From positions 186,001 through 250,000 of the forward strand of contig NZ_JAQSLN010000004.1 in assembly GCF_028649655.1 (NCBI RefSeq): a stretch of DNA of 64,000 bases. The letters run 5' to 3'. The position numbers and the translations under genes were made by a program. The DNA is from Halobacteriovorax sp. GB3 (GTDB lineage Bacteria; Bdellovibrionota; Bacteriovoracia; Bacteriovoracales; Bacteriovoracaceae). Shown here one piece after another: positions 7,774 through 16,202 of this stretch (positions are counted from its first letter, which is position 1; every line of letters starts with the position of its first letter). The notes below the pieces were generated by a model. That model was not told where the DNA came from. It made no database searches and worked only from the letters and a program-made list of their open reading frames with translations.

Positions 7774-8563
7774 TCAAGAAGATTATTTTTTCAAGAACAT
7801 TCTCAGTACGAATCTCGAAGAGAGAAAGAAAGTGAACCCTCAATATAGCATCAGGGCCTTCGCTAACTATTTAAATCTAAGCTCTAGTAGTCTCTCTGAT
7901 ATTTTAAAGGCAAAGAGGTGTATTCCTCTTTATAAAATCAACGATATTACTGATAAACTCAATCTCACTGAACAGGAAGTTAAGCGTTTCAATGATTCCA
8001 TTTTTCAGTGGAAAAAAGATAATAAAAATAAAAACAAAAAAGAGGTTAGTAAACCACTCATCATAGCGACCGAGTTATATGAAGACATCATTAAGTCTTG
8101 GATTTATCCCTCTATTTTTGTTCTCTCTTCTTTTAAAGACTTTGAGTTAACACCAAGAAATATTTCACTCAAATTAAACATCCCACTCGAACAAGCTCAG
8201 TATGCGCTCGATGTACTCATCGATTCTGGGCTTTTAATTGAAGATAATAATCAAATCAAGCAAAGCAACAGACTCGTAGAAACAACAACAGATGTCCCTT
8301 CTAAGGCGATTCAAGACTCTCACTACGAAGGTCTTGATATAGCAAGAAAGAAACTCCAAGAGACACCAATTGAACTTCGAGATTTCTCTTCTATGACTTT
8401 TCTTGCTTCCAAAGAAAAACTGCCGGCCCTTAAAAAGGCCATCCAAAAATTTAAACAAGAAATCGTTGAAATTGGAGAAGGAGACACTGAGCAAGAAGTT
8501 TATCGAGCATCAATTCAACTATTTCCCCTTTCTTGCGATTCAAAACCTGAAAACCTTCATTAA
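7766..8563 (+). CDS. TIGR02147-family regulator (pair 1)
   Basis: The N-terminus has an XRE-like helix-turn-helix (YSIRAFANYLNLSSSSLSDILKAKR). It continues into the TIGR02147/DUF4423 body: an LTEQE segment, a central winged-helix-like ALDVLIDSGLLIED, and the conserved C-terminal REL/RDFSSMTFLASKEKLPALKKAIQKFKQEI ending in QLFPLS. It has 265 residues. The family is largely confined to Fibrobacter and Bdellovibrio-type genomes. It overlaps the VGNGG gene upstream, so the pair is co-translated. It probably regulates the partner; the ligand is unknown. Confidence 0.88.
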   Translation: MSNQEDYFFKNILSTNLEERKKVNPQYSIRAFANYLNLSSSSLSDILKAKRCIPLYKINDITDKLNLTEQEVKRFNDSIFQWKKDNKNKNKKEVSKPLIIATELYEDIIKSWIYPSIFVLSSFKDFELTPRNISLKLNIPLEQAQYALDVLIDSGLLIEDNNQIKQSNRLVETTTDVPSKAIQDSHYEGLDIARKKLQETPIELRDFSSMTFLASKEKLPALKKAIQKFKQEIVEIGEGDTEQEVYRASIQLFPLSCDSKPENLH

Positions 8564-8674
8564 GTGCACCAAGCTTGGAACACATTATTCTTCAAAGTCT
8601 TTTAATATCCTAACCATTCATTAAAATTGTAGGGGCACAACACACAATACAGATAATGGTAAAGGGGATTTACT

Positions 8675-9130
8675 TTGAAAGACGCTACAGTTGAATCAAT
8701 TCTCAAAGAGATTGATTTTCTAGACACTTACCTTGAAAAAGAAATTGATGATCACAGTAAATTAGATTTTATTAAGCAGATTAACGAAAATATTAGAAGT
8801 GGAGTGATGAACTTTGCCGAAACTCTAACAGGCTCACCTAAGACGAAGAAATCAGTCTTTCTTTTCGAAGAGTTCGTCTTCGATTCAGTTCAAAGAACGG
8901 TAGAATCAGAAAATAAAATCTATAAATTGACTGAAAAGGAATTCGAAATCCTTTTTCCTATTTGCTCTAGGCCAAATAATGTCGTTCCTGTAGCGAACAG
9001 GACTTCCGCGTTTAATACGCAATTATCAAATTTAAAGAAGAAAATCCCCATTTTAAGACGTGTTATCATTTCTTATCATGGGCGTGGCCTCTATTTAAAC
9101 GCCACTCCAATTGCTAAAAGCTTCCAGTAA
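8675..9130 (+). CDS. Winged-helix DNA-binding protein (OmpR/PhoB effector-like), no receiver
   Basis: The protein has 151 residues. The C-terminal 100 residues follow the OmpR/PhoB effector-domain order: FLFEEFVFDSVQRTV, then YKLTEKEFEILFPI, the recognition region RTSAFNTQLSNLKKKI, and the beta hairpin ISYHGRGLYLNA, equivalent to the usual ...RGxGYxL wing. The N-terminal 60 residues are helical and charged and have no phosphoacceptor domain. The start is a TTG with AAGGGG eight bases upstream. It is monocistronic, and its targets are unknown. Confidence 0.7.
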   Translation: MKDATVESILKEIDFLDTYLEKEIDDHSKLDFIKQINENIRSGVMNFAETLTGSPKTKKSVFLFEEFVFDSVQRTVESENKIYKLTEKEFEILFPICSRPNNVVPVANRTSAFNTQLSNLKKKIPILRRVIISYHGRGLYLNATPIAKSFQ

Positions 9131-9178
9131 TTTTTACGGCCGAAACGAAAAAGAGATCAGATTAGCTATAATGAGAGA

Positions 9179-9721
9179 GTGAAACTTTTAGTCTTACTCT
9201 CTCTTTTTATTTCAAACTGCGTACTTGCAAAGACAAGGATCGCCTTTTTTAAAACTTATTCGCAGGGACAACTTATTCAGTTTAGTGCTGAAGGTCAGTA
9301 CACGCATGTTGCCATTGAGTTTGAAGATAAATGGATTCATGCTGACCCCTATTACGGTGTGGTTGCCATCAACCATCTAAGTGAAGTCTCCATCAAAGAA
9401 TATCAAGTTGACTTATTAGAGCACCCAGACGATCTCATACCAACAAAACTCATTGAAAAATATCTTGGACTTCCTTATGACCACAATTTTACTTGGTCTG
9501 ATGATGCCATTTACTGCTCTGAACTTATTGCAAAGTTACTAGGACTTAAGCCAAGGCCAATGAAGTTTAACACTGAAATCTGGAATAATGACTATACATC
9601 TAAGAGAGGGCTTCCTGGACTTAGTCCAGATGATCTTTTTTCCAACCTTATGGAAAAGGGATTTTCAATCAAGTCGAAAAGTTGCTTTAATAAAATGAAA
9701 ACATTTTCAGAGGTTCGATGA
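9179..9721 (+). CDS. Secreted YiiX/YebB-type permuted papain-fold hydrolase
   Basis: The protein has a signal peptide (cleavage near VLA). The permuted NlpC/P60-like catalytic pattern is readable: THVAIEFEDKWIHAD supplies the histidine, and DDAIYCSELIAKLLG supplies the cysteine of the YCSEL motif typical of YiiX/YebB-like proteins. It has 180 residues, a GTG start and acts in the periplasm, presumably on cell wall peptides, amides or lipids. Its stop overlaps the BioY start (ATGA). The substrate is not known for the family. Confidence 0.8.
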   Translation: MKLLVLLSLFISNCVLAKTRIAFFKTYSQGQLIQFSAEGQYTHVAIEFEDKWIHADPYYGVVAINHLSEVSIKEYQVDLLEHPDDLIPTKLIEKYLGLPYDHNFTWSDDAIYCSELIAKLLGLKPRPMKFNTEIWNNDYTSKRGLPGLSPDDLFSNLMEKGFSIKSKSCFNKMKTFSEVR

Positions 9722-10224
9722 AAGTTCTTAGAGTTGTGATACTGGCCATTATTCTTGGTCTATTTGCACAAGTTGATTTTAAAATTCCTGCGCTACCAGT
9801 TTCATTTTCTGGTCAAACTTTTTTCATTCTCTTGAGCTTTTACTTTATTACAAGAAAAGAACTCTTCTCATATCTCGTTTGTTATTTAGTTTTTGGTATA
9901 CTCGGTCTTCCGGTTTTTGCTCAAATGAGAAGTGGGCTCGATGCATTTACTGGACCTAGCTTTGGCTACTTTATGGGATTTCTCCTAATGCCAGTCTTTC
10001 TGCGCTTCCACTATCGTAAGCTAGAGGTGTTTCAATCAATTTTTATGCTCTTTTGCGCACACCTTATCATTTTGGGTGTCGGAACATTGGGGCTTCTAAG
10101 ATATATGGATATTCCAGAGGCATTAGACAAAGGGTTCTACCCCTTTTTAAGTGCTGCTCTTTTGAAAGCAGCACTAATATATTTTTGTGTTTCGGCTTAT
10201 CGCTACTTTAAAAAACTAAATTGA
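9718..10224 (+). CDS. bioY: BioY-family biotin transporter (ECF S component)
   Basis: This is an integral membrane substrate-binding subunit of about six helices. The BioY landmarks appear in order: PALPVSFSGQTFFILLSF, GILGLPVFAQMRSG, and GPSFGYFMGFLL. It has 168 residues, slightly short. No bioM/bioN genes accompany it, so it may work alone or with a shared ECF module. It is translationally coupled to the YiiX-like gene and convergent with the transglycosylase, overlapping it by about 20 bases. There are no biotin synthesis genes here, so uptake may substitute for synthesis (inference). Confidence 0.85.
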   Translation: MKVLRVVILAIILGLFAQVDFKIPALPVSFSGQTFFILLSFYFITRKELFSYLVCYLVFGILGLPVFAQMRSGLDAFTGPSFGYFMGFLLMPVFLRFHYRKLEVFQSIFMLFCAHLIILGVGTLGLLRYMDIPEALDKGFYPFLSAALLKAALIYFCVSAYRYFKKLN

Positions 10225-10955
10225 ACATCTTTTGGATAAGCTTCTATACTGTTTCTCATAACATCTTTGGCATAGATAATTTTATTGTCACCTTCTTCTC
10301 CATTATAGATCTTTAAGGCCTCAAAATAGATGCTACTCTTCTTTAAGTTCTTATCTCCTTCTCGATCATTGATACGGGAGAGATAAATTTTTAGCAATAT
10401 AGAGCCATAGACAATAGAAGCTTCAATATCGTTTTTCAGCTCTTCTTTTAATTGAACATAGAAATCAGGGTGATCACTTTCAACACTAACTCTATCCCAA
10501 AGTTCAACCCAACCCTCATTTACACAGTATTTAACCTTATCGTTAAGATACTGAATGTTTTTATAATGAGCGCCTTCGCGTCCACGAAGGCCGAGTTGAT
10601 CGTTAACTTCTTTTAAAGCGATACTTGTAAATTGAGTTAAACCAGCAGCTCCAGTAGGACTCACAACTTTAGCGCGAAAAGAAGATTCCTTATCAACCAG
10701 TCCAGTGAAAACCCAAGGATCAATGCCAAAGCACTTTGTAATTCTAATAATATTTGAAGCGAGCTCAACTCTTTCATCAGAAGAAAGCATTGGATTTACT
10801 TTTTTGATGTGATTATTGATTTGCTCTACAGTTGGTTTCAATCGATAGAGAGAATAATTTATGGCCAGGGAGTTTGGCTTTACCCAATAACCCTTTTTAT
10901 CAGCAAGAACAGATAGCGACATTATCGCTATAGCTAAGATTAGAATTCTTTGCAT
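10203..10955 (-). CDS. Secreted lytic transglycosylase-like protein (SLT fold)
   Basis: The protein has a signal peptide (cleavage near VLADK). The SLT signature is clear: PWVFTGLVDKESSFRAKVVSPTGAAGLTQF, where the glutamate of KESSF is the expected catalytic acid and GAAGLTQF is the substrate-binding loop. It has 250 residues. It would cleave peptidoglycan glycan strands. It is monocistronic and convergent with bioY. A predator could use such an enzyme on prey or for its own remodelling; the sequence does not say which. Confidence 0.85.
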   Translation of the reverse strand: MQRILILAIAIMSLSVLADKKGYWVKPNSLAINYSLYRLKPTVEQINNHIKKVNPMLSSDERVELASNIIRITKCFGIDPWVFTGLVDKESSFRAKVVSPTGAAGLTQFTSIALKEVNDQLGLRGREGAHYKNIQYLNDKVKYCVNEGWVELWDRVSVESDHPDFYVQLKEELKNDIEASIVYGSILLKIYLSRINDREGDKNLKKSSIYFEALKIYNGEEGDNKIIYAKDVMRNSIEAYPKDVQFSFLK

Positions 10956-11029
10956 TTTTCCCCCAAGTTGAGGAGAAAACCTAACACGGCACAGCGTTAT
11001 TTCGAAAGGATTTTATAAAATTTTCAGCT

Positions 11030-12808
11030 TTAGAAGTGCCAGTAGAAATTCGTTACATACTTGTCATCAAAACTCGTTTCTCTTTCGTAACCCACTGAAA
11101 TTCCTGCATTTTTTGATACATGATAGCGCATCTCGAGCTCTAAGAGAGAGCGGTAGCGATCAAGCTGAGAATAAAAATGAAGTCTCTTAAAATTAATCTT
11201 CATCGACCATTGATCATTATTGTAAATAACTAAAATCTCAGGGCCAAGACCAATGCGAAGATCTCGATCAAATGTGCCCCAATAAGAGTTCTCAGCTCTA
11301 AGAAAAAGCGCCATGGCAAAATTTCCAAACGAAACGGCCTGTCCTAGAGAAATATCGACAAACGGAGCGTACTCTTGCTTTATCGTAGGCCTGTAATCGC
11401 GAAGTCCAAATGAAAATCTCCAGCTAAGGGAATTTGATAACTCGCTTAACGGTCTAATGGCATCAACGGAAACAACTGTAAAGTTATCGAGTCGAAATTT
11501 ATCATCATAAAAATTCGTTTCAATTCTCCCCATTTCAGTAGAAGAAAAAGGAATGAAGCCCGCTTTTTTATCCATGAAATCGTGGAAGCTAAATCGATAT
11601 TCAAACTCTCCCCCTATTTTATGATCTCTATAAAAGGGAGCAATTCGTATTCTCTTTGTTTCATGACCTTTTTCTGGGGCCATTTTCTTTTCGCCTTCAA
11701 AACTTAGAGTTTCACTCTCCTGCTCTATCTGGCTTCTCTTTAAATTCACATCATATTTCTTGTCATTAAATTCAGCATACTCGGGACTATTTTTCTGAGT
11801 AAAAAAAGGAGAATACTTAAAATCTAAATAATCGGAGTAAGCATCAATGACTTTGACATTATCTGTCTGTTCTAATTTTATTTTATCTTCTACTAATTTT
11901 TCAAAAGTCGACTTTTCATCAGTGTTTAAGGACTTCAATCGATATTCAATATTCTTATAAAGGCTTGGTCTAAAGTTCACATCTCGAACGATATTTTTCT
12001 CTTTGAAAAGTGCATAAATAGTTTGTACAGGAGGAACAAATAAATCGAGATCCTCCATCAGTTTCCAATCAGGTCGAATGGCATCAACAAATTCTAAAAT
12101 ATGATACGAACAATTTTCCGTGAAATAAAAATAATCAAAATAGGCCTGATTCATTTCATAGAGATGGGCCATAAAAAGGCGCAAGTCATCTTCATTAAAG
12201 TTCAATTCGTAATCCCAAAGATCACGCGATTCAGTGTCATTATATTCTCGAACTTTATAGTAATAAGGCATCATTTTAAAATTGCCTTTAAACCCACCAA
12301 TAATCCCATAAATACCATATAGAAGAGGGTTATTTGTCGTTACCTGTGCCGAATAATCGACTCCATAATCTAAAAGTTCATTATTGTACTTTCCAGAATC
12401 CTTGCTTCTAAGACGAAAGAACGTATGTCCAAATGCCGATGCAGGCTTTTCAATGAAATAACTAGAAAAAATGAGTGAGACACTTTTTAGATTAACCTTA
12501 TCAATGAATTTCTTATATTCAGGGCAATCTATTTCTAAATTTTGAGCTCGATCGAGAATAATTGCTCTTGCTGGAAAACGGCAACGGTTTTCTTTTTCAG
12601 AAAAAGCATTCAACGTTGCATTCAATTCCTTATCTGGATTTGTTTTTCCCTCTTTATGAAAGAAGAACTCTTTTGAATCCACTTCACTTGTATAGCCAGT
12701 TAATCCTTTCTGATAACGCAAGAGTTTTAGCCACTTGGGATCATCGTGATTAATTTTAGCAAAGGAAGGGAGAGATATGATCAAGATAAAAAATAGTAAT
12801 AATTTCAT
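11030..12808 (-). CDS. DUF4105 (Lnb N-terminal-like) periplasmic/outer-membrane protein
   Basis: After a signal peptide (MKLLLFFILIISLPSFAK) the DUF4105 domain covers about residues 90-330, with SSYFIEKPASAFGHTFFRL, ELLDYGVDYSAQV and FYFTENCSYHILEFVDAIRP, where the cysteine and nearby histidine resemble a thiol hydrolase pair. The last 200 residues alternate aromatic and polar positions and end in NFYWHF, as in an outer-membrane beta barrel. The ATG at the signal peptide is preferred over an in-frame TTG 12 codons upstream. It is the 3' neighbour of a DUF3015 gene and may be co-transcribed. The substrate is unknown. Confidence 0.75.
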   Translation of the reverse strand: MKLLLFFILIISLPSFAKINHDDPKWLKLLRYQKGLTGYTSEVDSKEFFFHKEGKTNPDKELNATLNAFSEKENRCRFPARAIILDRAQNLEIDCPEYKKFIDKVNLKSVSLIFSSYFIEKPASAFGHTFFRLRSKDSGKYNNELLDYGVDYSAQVTTNNPLLYGIYGIIGGFKGNFKMMPYYYKVREYNDTESRDLWDYELNFNEDDLRLFMAHLYEMNQAYFDYFYFTENCSYHILEFVDAIRPDWKLMEDLDLFVPPVQTIYALFKEKNIVRDVNFRPSLYKNIEYRLKSLNTDEKSTFEKLVEDKIKLEQTDNVKVIDAYSDYLDFKYSPFFTQKNSPEYAEFNDKKYDVNLKRSQIEQESETLSFEGEKKMAPEKGHETKRIRIAPFYRDHKIGGEFEYRFSFHDFMDKKAGFIPFSSTEMGRIETNFYDDKFRLDNFTVVSVDAIRPLSELSNSLSWRFSFGLRDYRPTIKQEYAPFVDISLGQAVSFGNFAMALFLRAENSYWGTFDRDLRIGLGPEILVIYNNDQWSMKINFKRLHFYSQLDRYRSLLELEMRYHVSKNAGISVGYERETSFDDKYVTNFYWHF

Positions 12809-12847
12809 GAGGATATAATAGGGCGTCCGAAGACGCCCAGACAAGCA

Positions 12848-13279
12848 TTAAAGCTTGATAACGTTTGAAATTGCTGAGTGAATTTCTTGAGAAGTGTGAC
12901 CTTTAACGAAGATCTTAGAGAAGTTCTTCTTAAGTGCCATCTTATTAGCTGTGTCAGCTTTAATAAGAGTTAGGTAAGCATCAAGAGTTTGGCCTTCACC
13001 TCTAGCAATGTCATTTGAAAGAGCTACTTTGTTGTTATCGATGAAAGAAACAGCTGCAACAGTTGCAGTTTTTGCATCTTCACATCCAAGAGTACCTGTA
13101 GACATACCAAAAGTTTGGTTACCTGATGTTCCGTTAAAAGTTGCAGCAAGTACGTTGAATACTAGACCATCTTTTCCTTTGAAAAGAATTGAACCAAGTC
13201 CACAACCAGCTGGTCCGTGAGCGGCCATTACAGATCCAGACATCATAATTCCTGCAGTTAGTGCTAACATTTTTTTCAT
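12848..13279 (-). CDS. DUF3015 family secreted protein
   Basis: The protein has a clean signal peptide (cleavage after VMAA), then the DUF3015 pattern GPAGCGLGSILFKGK...VLAATFNGTSGNQTFGMSTGTLGC, with two cysteines that likely pair. It has 143 residues. It uses frequent codons and a good AAGGAG site, consistent with abundant expression. The family is widespread in marine Proteobacteria and of unknown function. No intergenic terminator is seen before the DUF4105 gene. Confidence 0.85.
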   Translation of the reverse strand: MKKMLALTAGIMMSGSVMAAHGPAGCGLGSILFKGKDGLVFNVLAATFNGTSGNQTFGMSTGTLGCEDAKTATVAAVSFIDNNKVALSNDIARGEGQTLDAYLTLIKADTANKMALKKNFSKIFVKGHTSQEIHSAISNVIKL

Positions 13280-13548
13280 AACAAACTCCTTATTGTTTTT
13301 GATAATTAATTCTATGTGGAATTAAAAAAACATCAAGAAGATTAACCTAAAGTTTTCTTATACTTAGCTTGTTTTTCGCGCAGATCGCCCTCAGCAACGT
13401 ACGATAGAAGAATGGAAAAACTTTATATTTTCTAGTAGTAGAGAAATCTGCTCAGGCAATTTTTTACTCTTTTAAATGATCTGTGTTGATTTACGAACGT
13501 TGTCATTTCTTGCTAATATGGCCCAATATAATAACTCAGGACTATGCT

Positions 13549-13803
13549 ATGAAAATTCAATATATCGTTGCTGGAATGGTTATCACTTTAGCCATTCTCT
13601 TTCTTCTCTCTCCTCGTTTTAGAAGGAATGAAAAAGAACTCACTCTTTTAGAAGCTTCATTTTTTGAAAGGCTTAAATTATACCAATCAGAAAATAACGA
13701 AGAAAATAAAAATGCTCTTGAAATTGCAGCAAGAGAGTACTTTTCAAAAACAGGACTTAAGGGTCAAAAACTAGAAGATAAGATCAATGAAGTTTTTAAC
13801 TAA
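13549..13803 (+). CDS. Small membrane-anchored protein, unknown function
   Basis: The protein has 84 residues from the ATG that begins MKIQYIVAG. It has one N-terminal transmembrane segment (about residues 4-21) followed by RFRRNEKE and a charged helical cytoplasmic tail. The reading extends upstream in frame without a better start; CAGGACTATGCT before the ATG supplies a weak ribosome site. It overlaps the acyltransferase gene by 17 bases, so it heads a four-gene operon. No family is recognised. Confidence 0.65.
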   Translation: MKIQYIVAGMVITLAILFLLSPRFRRNEKELTLLEASFFERLKLYQSENNEENKNALEIAAREYFSKTGLKGQKLEDKINEVFN

Positions 13804-14437
13804 TCACATTGCTCCTCTTCTCATTACGGCCATTGTAAAAACTCTTGGTTTTACTCTTCGCTTTGAGCATAGAAATTTAGAAAATAGAGAAAAAGCAAAA
13901 AAAAGTAATCCCTATGGAAGTTACGTTCTTGCAGTTTGGCATCAAAATATTGTCGCCTCTATTCTTTCTCAACAGGGTATCAAACATGTTGCGATGGTTA
14001 GTGCTTCTAAAGACGGTGACTTTGCCGTAAAGATCGCAAAGTTTTTTGGCTACACATTTGTTCGCGGTAGTTCTTCTCGCGGAGGTCAAGCTGCTCAAAG
14101 AGAAATGGTTAAAATCATCCAAGAAAGAAGTATTCCAGGTGGAATCACTGTTGATGGTCCTCGTGGGCCAAATCACGAAGTTAAAAGAGGTGTAGTTCTC
14201 ACTGCTAGAGATACACAAACACCTGTTCTCCCTCTTCTTGTCGTTCCAAAGAATTATTGGAGTTTCAATAGCTGGGATAAATTCAGACTCCCAAAACCAT
14301 TTTCAAAAGTTACAGTGGTTTATTTAGAACCAATTCATATTCCAGCTGATCTCGATAAAGATGACTGTAAGCCTTATACTGATAAGATTAAGCAAGTTTT
14401 AGAAGAAGCTGAAGAAAAATTCGAAGGTCATGTATGA
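13787..14437 (+). CDS. DUF374 lysophospholipid acyltransferase-like protein
   Basis: The DUF374 landmarks are VLAVWHQNIVASIL (the HxxxxD-like position), MVSASKDGDFAVKIAKFFGYTFVRGSSSRGG, and GGITVDGPRGPNHEVKRGVVLTA. It has 216 residues, typical for the family. It resembles LpxL/PlsC-fold acyltransferases, so a role in lipid A or phospholipid acylation is likely but unproven. It is coupled to the small membrane protein before it and overlaps the DUF2288 gene after it by four bases. Confidence 0.85.
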   Translation: MKFLTNHIAPLLITAIVKTLGFTLRFEHRNLENREKAKKSNPYGSYVLAVWHQNIVASILSQQGIKHVAMVSASKDGDFAVKIAKFFGYTFVRGSSSRGGQAAQREMVKIIQERSIPGGITVDGPRGPNHEVKRGVVLTARDTQTPVLPLLVVPKNYWSFNSWDKFRLPKPFSKVTVVYLEPIHIPADLDKDDCKPYTDKIKQVLEEAEEKFEGHV

Positions 14438-14748
14438 GCGAAGAAGTTAAAACACTAGAAGATAAATTAAAAGATGAAATTGATAAGGCCAGATGGGAGC
14501 TTTTAAAAGACCATCACACAAGAGGAGCACTCTTTAAAGTAGAAGCAGGACTTGAGCTTTCACAAGTTGGTGCGGCCCTAGCAAAAGATGAAGTCTTAAA
14601 AGTTAAGGAATGGCTCGGACAAAACCTCTTTTATAAAGTTGAAGATGCACACGTTACAGAATTCGAAAAAATGGAAGACCTCGAATATAACTTTCTTATC
14701 ATTCAACCTTATGTCCTCATTCAAGAGCGAAAAGAAGGTGAAGAATAA
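14434..14748 (+). CDS. DUF2288 family protein
   Basis: The protein has 104 residues. The DUF2288 pattern is visible: ARWELLKDHHTRGALFKVEAGLELSQVGAALAKDE, then WLGQNLFYKV and the closing IQPYVLIQE. It is cytoplasmic and of unknown function. It overlaps its upstream neighbour by ATGA and its downstream neighbour by one base (TAATG), so the run from the small membrane protein to the DUF1499 protein is a single coupled operon. Confidence 0.8.
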   Translation: MSEEVKTLEDKLKDEIDKARWELLKDHHTRGALFKVEAGLELSQVGAALAKDEVLKVKEWLGQNLFYKVEDAHVTEFEKMEDLEYNFLIIQPYVLIQERKEGEE

Positions 14749-15176
14749 TGAAAGTACTTTTAATGAGCTCACTTTTCTTTTTAGCCTCATGCCAAATGCA
14801 AGAACCAAAGTCACTTGGCCCAGTTCAAAAAGAAGACTCTTTTTTTCTAGCTCCATGCTCAACGGAGAGGGTCTGTCTTTCTTCCTATGAAGGAAGCTTT
14901 GAAAAGATTAAACCTCTTGGATCAATTGCAGAATCAATGATTGCCTTTGAAAAGATCTTTAAAAGCTTTGATGAACTAAATATTGTTAAAAAAGACGAAA
15001 AATATATCTACGCAACTTATGATGCTGGATTCAGTGGAATCTTTGATTTAGAGCTTCTCTTTGAAGGAGAAGAAATCAACATCAAGTCTCAAGCGCGTGC
15101 AAAGTATCTTACTTTTAATAAAGGTAAAAAGCTTTTAAACAAGATCGTCTTTAAATACTACCAAAGAGATTACTAA
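14748..15176 (+). CDS. DUF1499-like lipoprotein
   Basis: The lipobox FLASC lies at the end of a short signal peptide, so the mature protein is probably lipid-anchored at residue 15. The remainder follows DUF1499: APCSTERVCLSSYEG, IKPLGS, a central helix, YATYDAGFSGIFDLELLF, and the closing INIKSQARAKYLTFNKGKKLLNKIVF. It has 142 residues. It is the last gene of the acyltransferase operon. The function of the family is unknown. It is convergent with the metallopeptidase gene (four-base overlap). Confidence 0.7.
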   Translation: MKVLLMSSLFFLASCQMQEPKSLGPVQKEDSFFLAPCSTERVCLSSYEGSFEKIKPLGSIAESMIAFEKIFKSFDELNIVKKDEKYIYATYDAGFSGIFDLELLFEGEEINIKSQARAKYLTFNKGKKLLNKIVFKYYQRDY

Positions 15177-16036
15177 TATTTTGAAGGGGCAAACCAACAT
15201 CTCGGTCTTGCTCCTTCCATACTCGCTTTATCTCCTTCTCTTGCCACACAGGCACCCACATCAGCTTTAGAATCATCAAAAGGATACTCAATTCCAAGAT
15301 CACACTGCGCACCAGATATGACTGTCTCTAGGCGACACTGTGGATCGGGATGCTTGTAATTTGTCTGCCCTACACTTTGTCCATTTCTAATAATTAAACT
15401 CGGCTCTACACTTCCCATTCTAAGAGATGAAAAAACACGAGAAACGCTAAGGCCTGCAAGAAGTGTCTTTTTACACTCTTCATCCATACAAAATCGTTCA
15501 GTTGATCGAACTTCCTCATCACTATAATACATGGGTAGAAATGGTGTTTCGAAGTGGTTTTCGAAAACCTTTCTCATACACTTTGTCGCTGCAAAGTAAT
15601 CCGCTTGCCCTTCAGCAGAAGACCAACTTCTCTTATTTGAGCCTCCTCTAAATTTCTTTGGAGCACCTCCTAAATGGTGTCCTAACTCATGGCAAAGAAT
15701 AAAAACAAGGCCGTCTTTAGTCATTTCAGGATGTCTTGCCATTCCTCCTAAAAGAACGATCACAGGGTTTTTCTTCTGATCTCTCGTTGCATGAGCATTC
15801 ACTTTTGCCTCTGTCCATCGTCCTTCAACGATCAACTTTTTTCCAAAGTTCTTTTTGATAAAAGGACTCCAAACTTTCGTGAAGCGATCAATAATTTGAT
15901 TAAATTCAAATTCACTGATATTTCCGCTCGATTTTTCATATGCTGAAAAAACAAGATCACTTTCTGGAAAGCAATTCTCTTTCGCGGCCGTTGGAAAAAC
16001 TAAAATAACCATAAGAAGAACAATGTATTTCATCAT
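15173..16036 (-). CDS. Secreted zinc metallopeptidase (HELGHH, gluzincin-like)
   Basis: The protein has a signal peptide (cleavage near TAAKE). The catalytic helix FILCHELGHHLGG contains HExxH; a downstream SAEGQADYFAATKCM places a glutamate 20-30 residues later, as in M48-like gluzincins. Several cysteines in the C-terminal half (FCMDEECK, CRLE, AQCDLG, GACV, RCW) suggest disulfides and export. It has 287 residues. GGAGG sits six bases before the ATG. It is probably a periplasmic or secreted protease; the exact MEROPS family is unsure. Confidence 0.8.
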   Translation of the reverse strand: MMKYIVLLMVILVFPTAAKENCFPESDLVFSAYEKSSGNISEFEFNQIIDRFTKVWSPFIKKNFGKKLIVEGRWTEAKVNAHATRDQKKNPVIVLLGGMARHPEMTKDGLVFILCHELGHHLGGAPKKFRGGSNKRSWSSAEGQADYFAATKCMRKVFENHFETPFLPMYYSDEEVRSTERFCMDEECKKTLLAGLSVSRVFSSLRMGSVEPSLIIRNGQSVGQTNYKHPDPQCRLETVISGAQCDLGIEYPFDDSKADVGACVAREGDKASMEGARPRCWFAPSKY

Positions 16037-16083
16037 CTTCTACCTCCCCACTTTTTCTTAACTCCAAAAGTGCGCAAAAGAGA

Positions 16084-16095
16084 TGATCTGGATCA
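16084..16095. promoter_or_regulatory. Possible CRP/FNR-type palindrome in a divergent promoter region
   Basis: TGATCTGGATCA is a perfect 4-4 arm palindrome resembling the CRP/FNR core TGAN6TCA. It lies between the divergent metallopeptidase gene and the secreted-protein gene that follows. The match is weaker than the box before the first cytochrome c gene. Confidence 0.3.
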
Positions 16096-16202
16096 GCATT
16101 GTTTAATCTTAAAATCATTTTATTGAATCTCTCCCCTCATGTTCAGGTTGAGCTATTTTTTTTAAAACTTAATTGAAAGAAAAGATGCTTCAGGAGGGAA
16201 TC

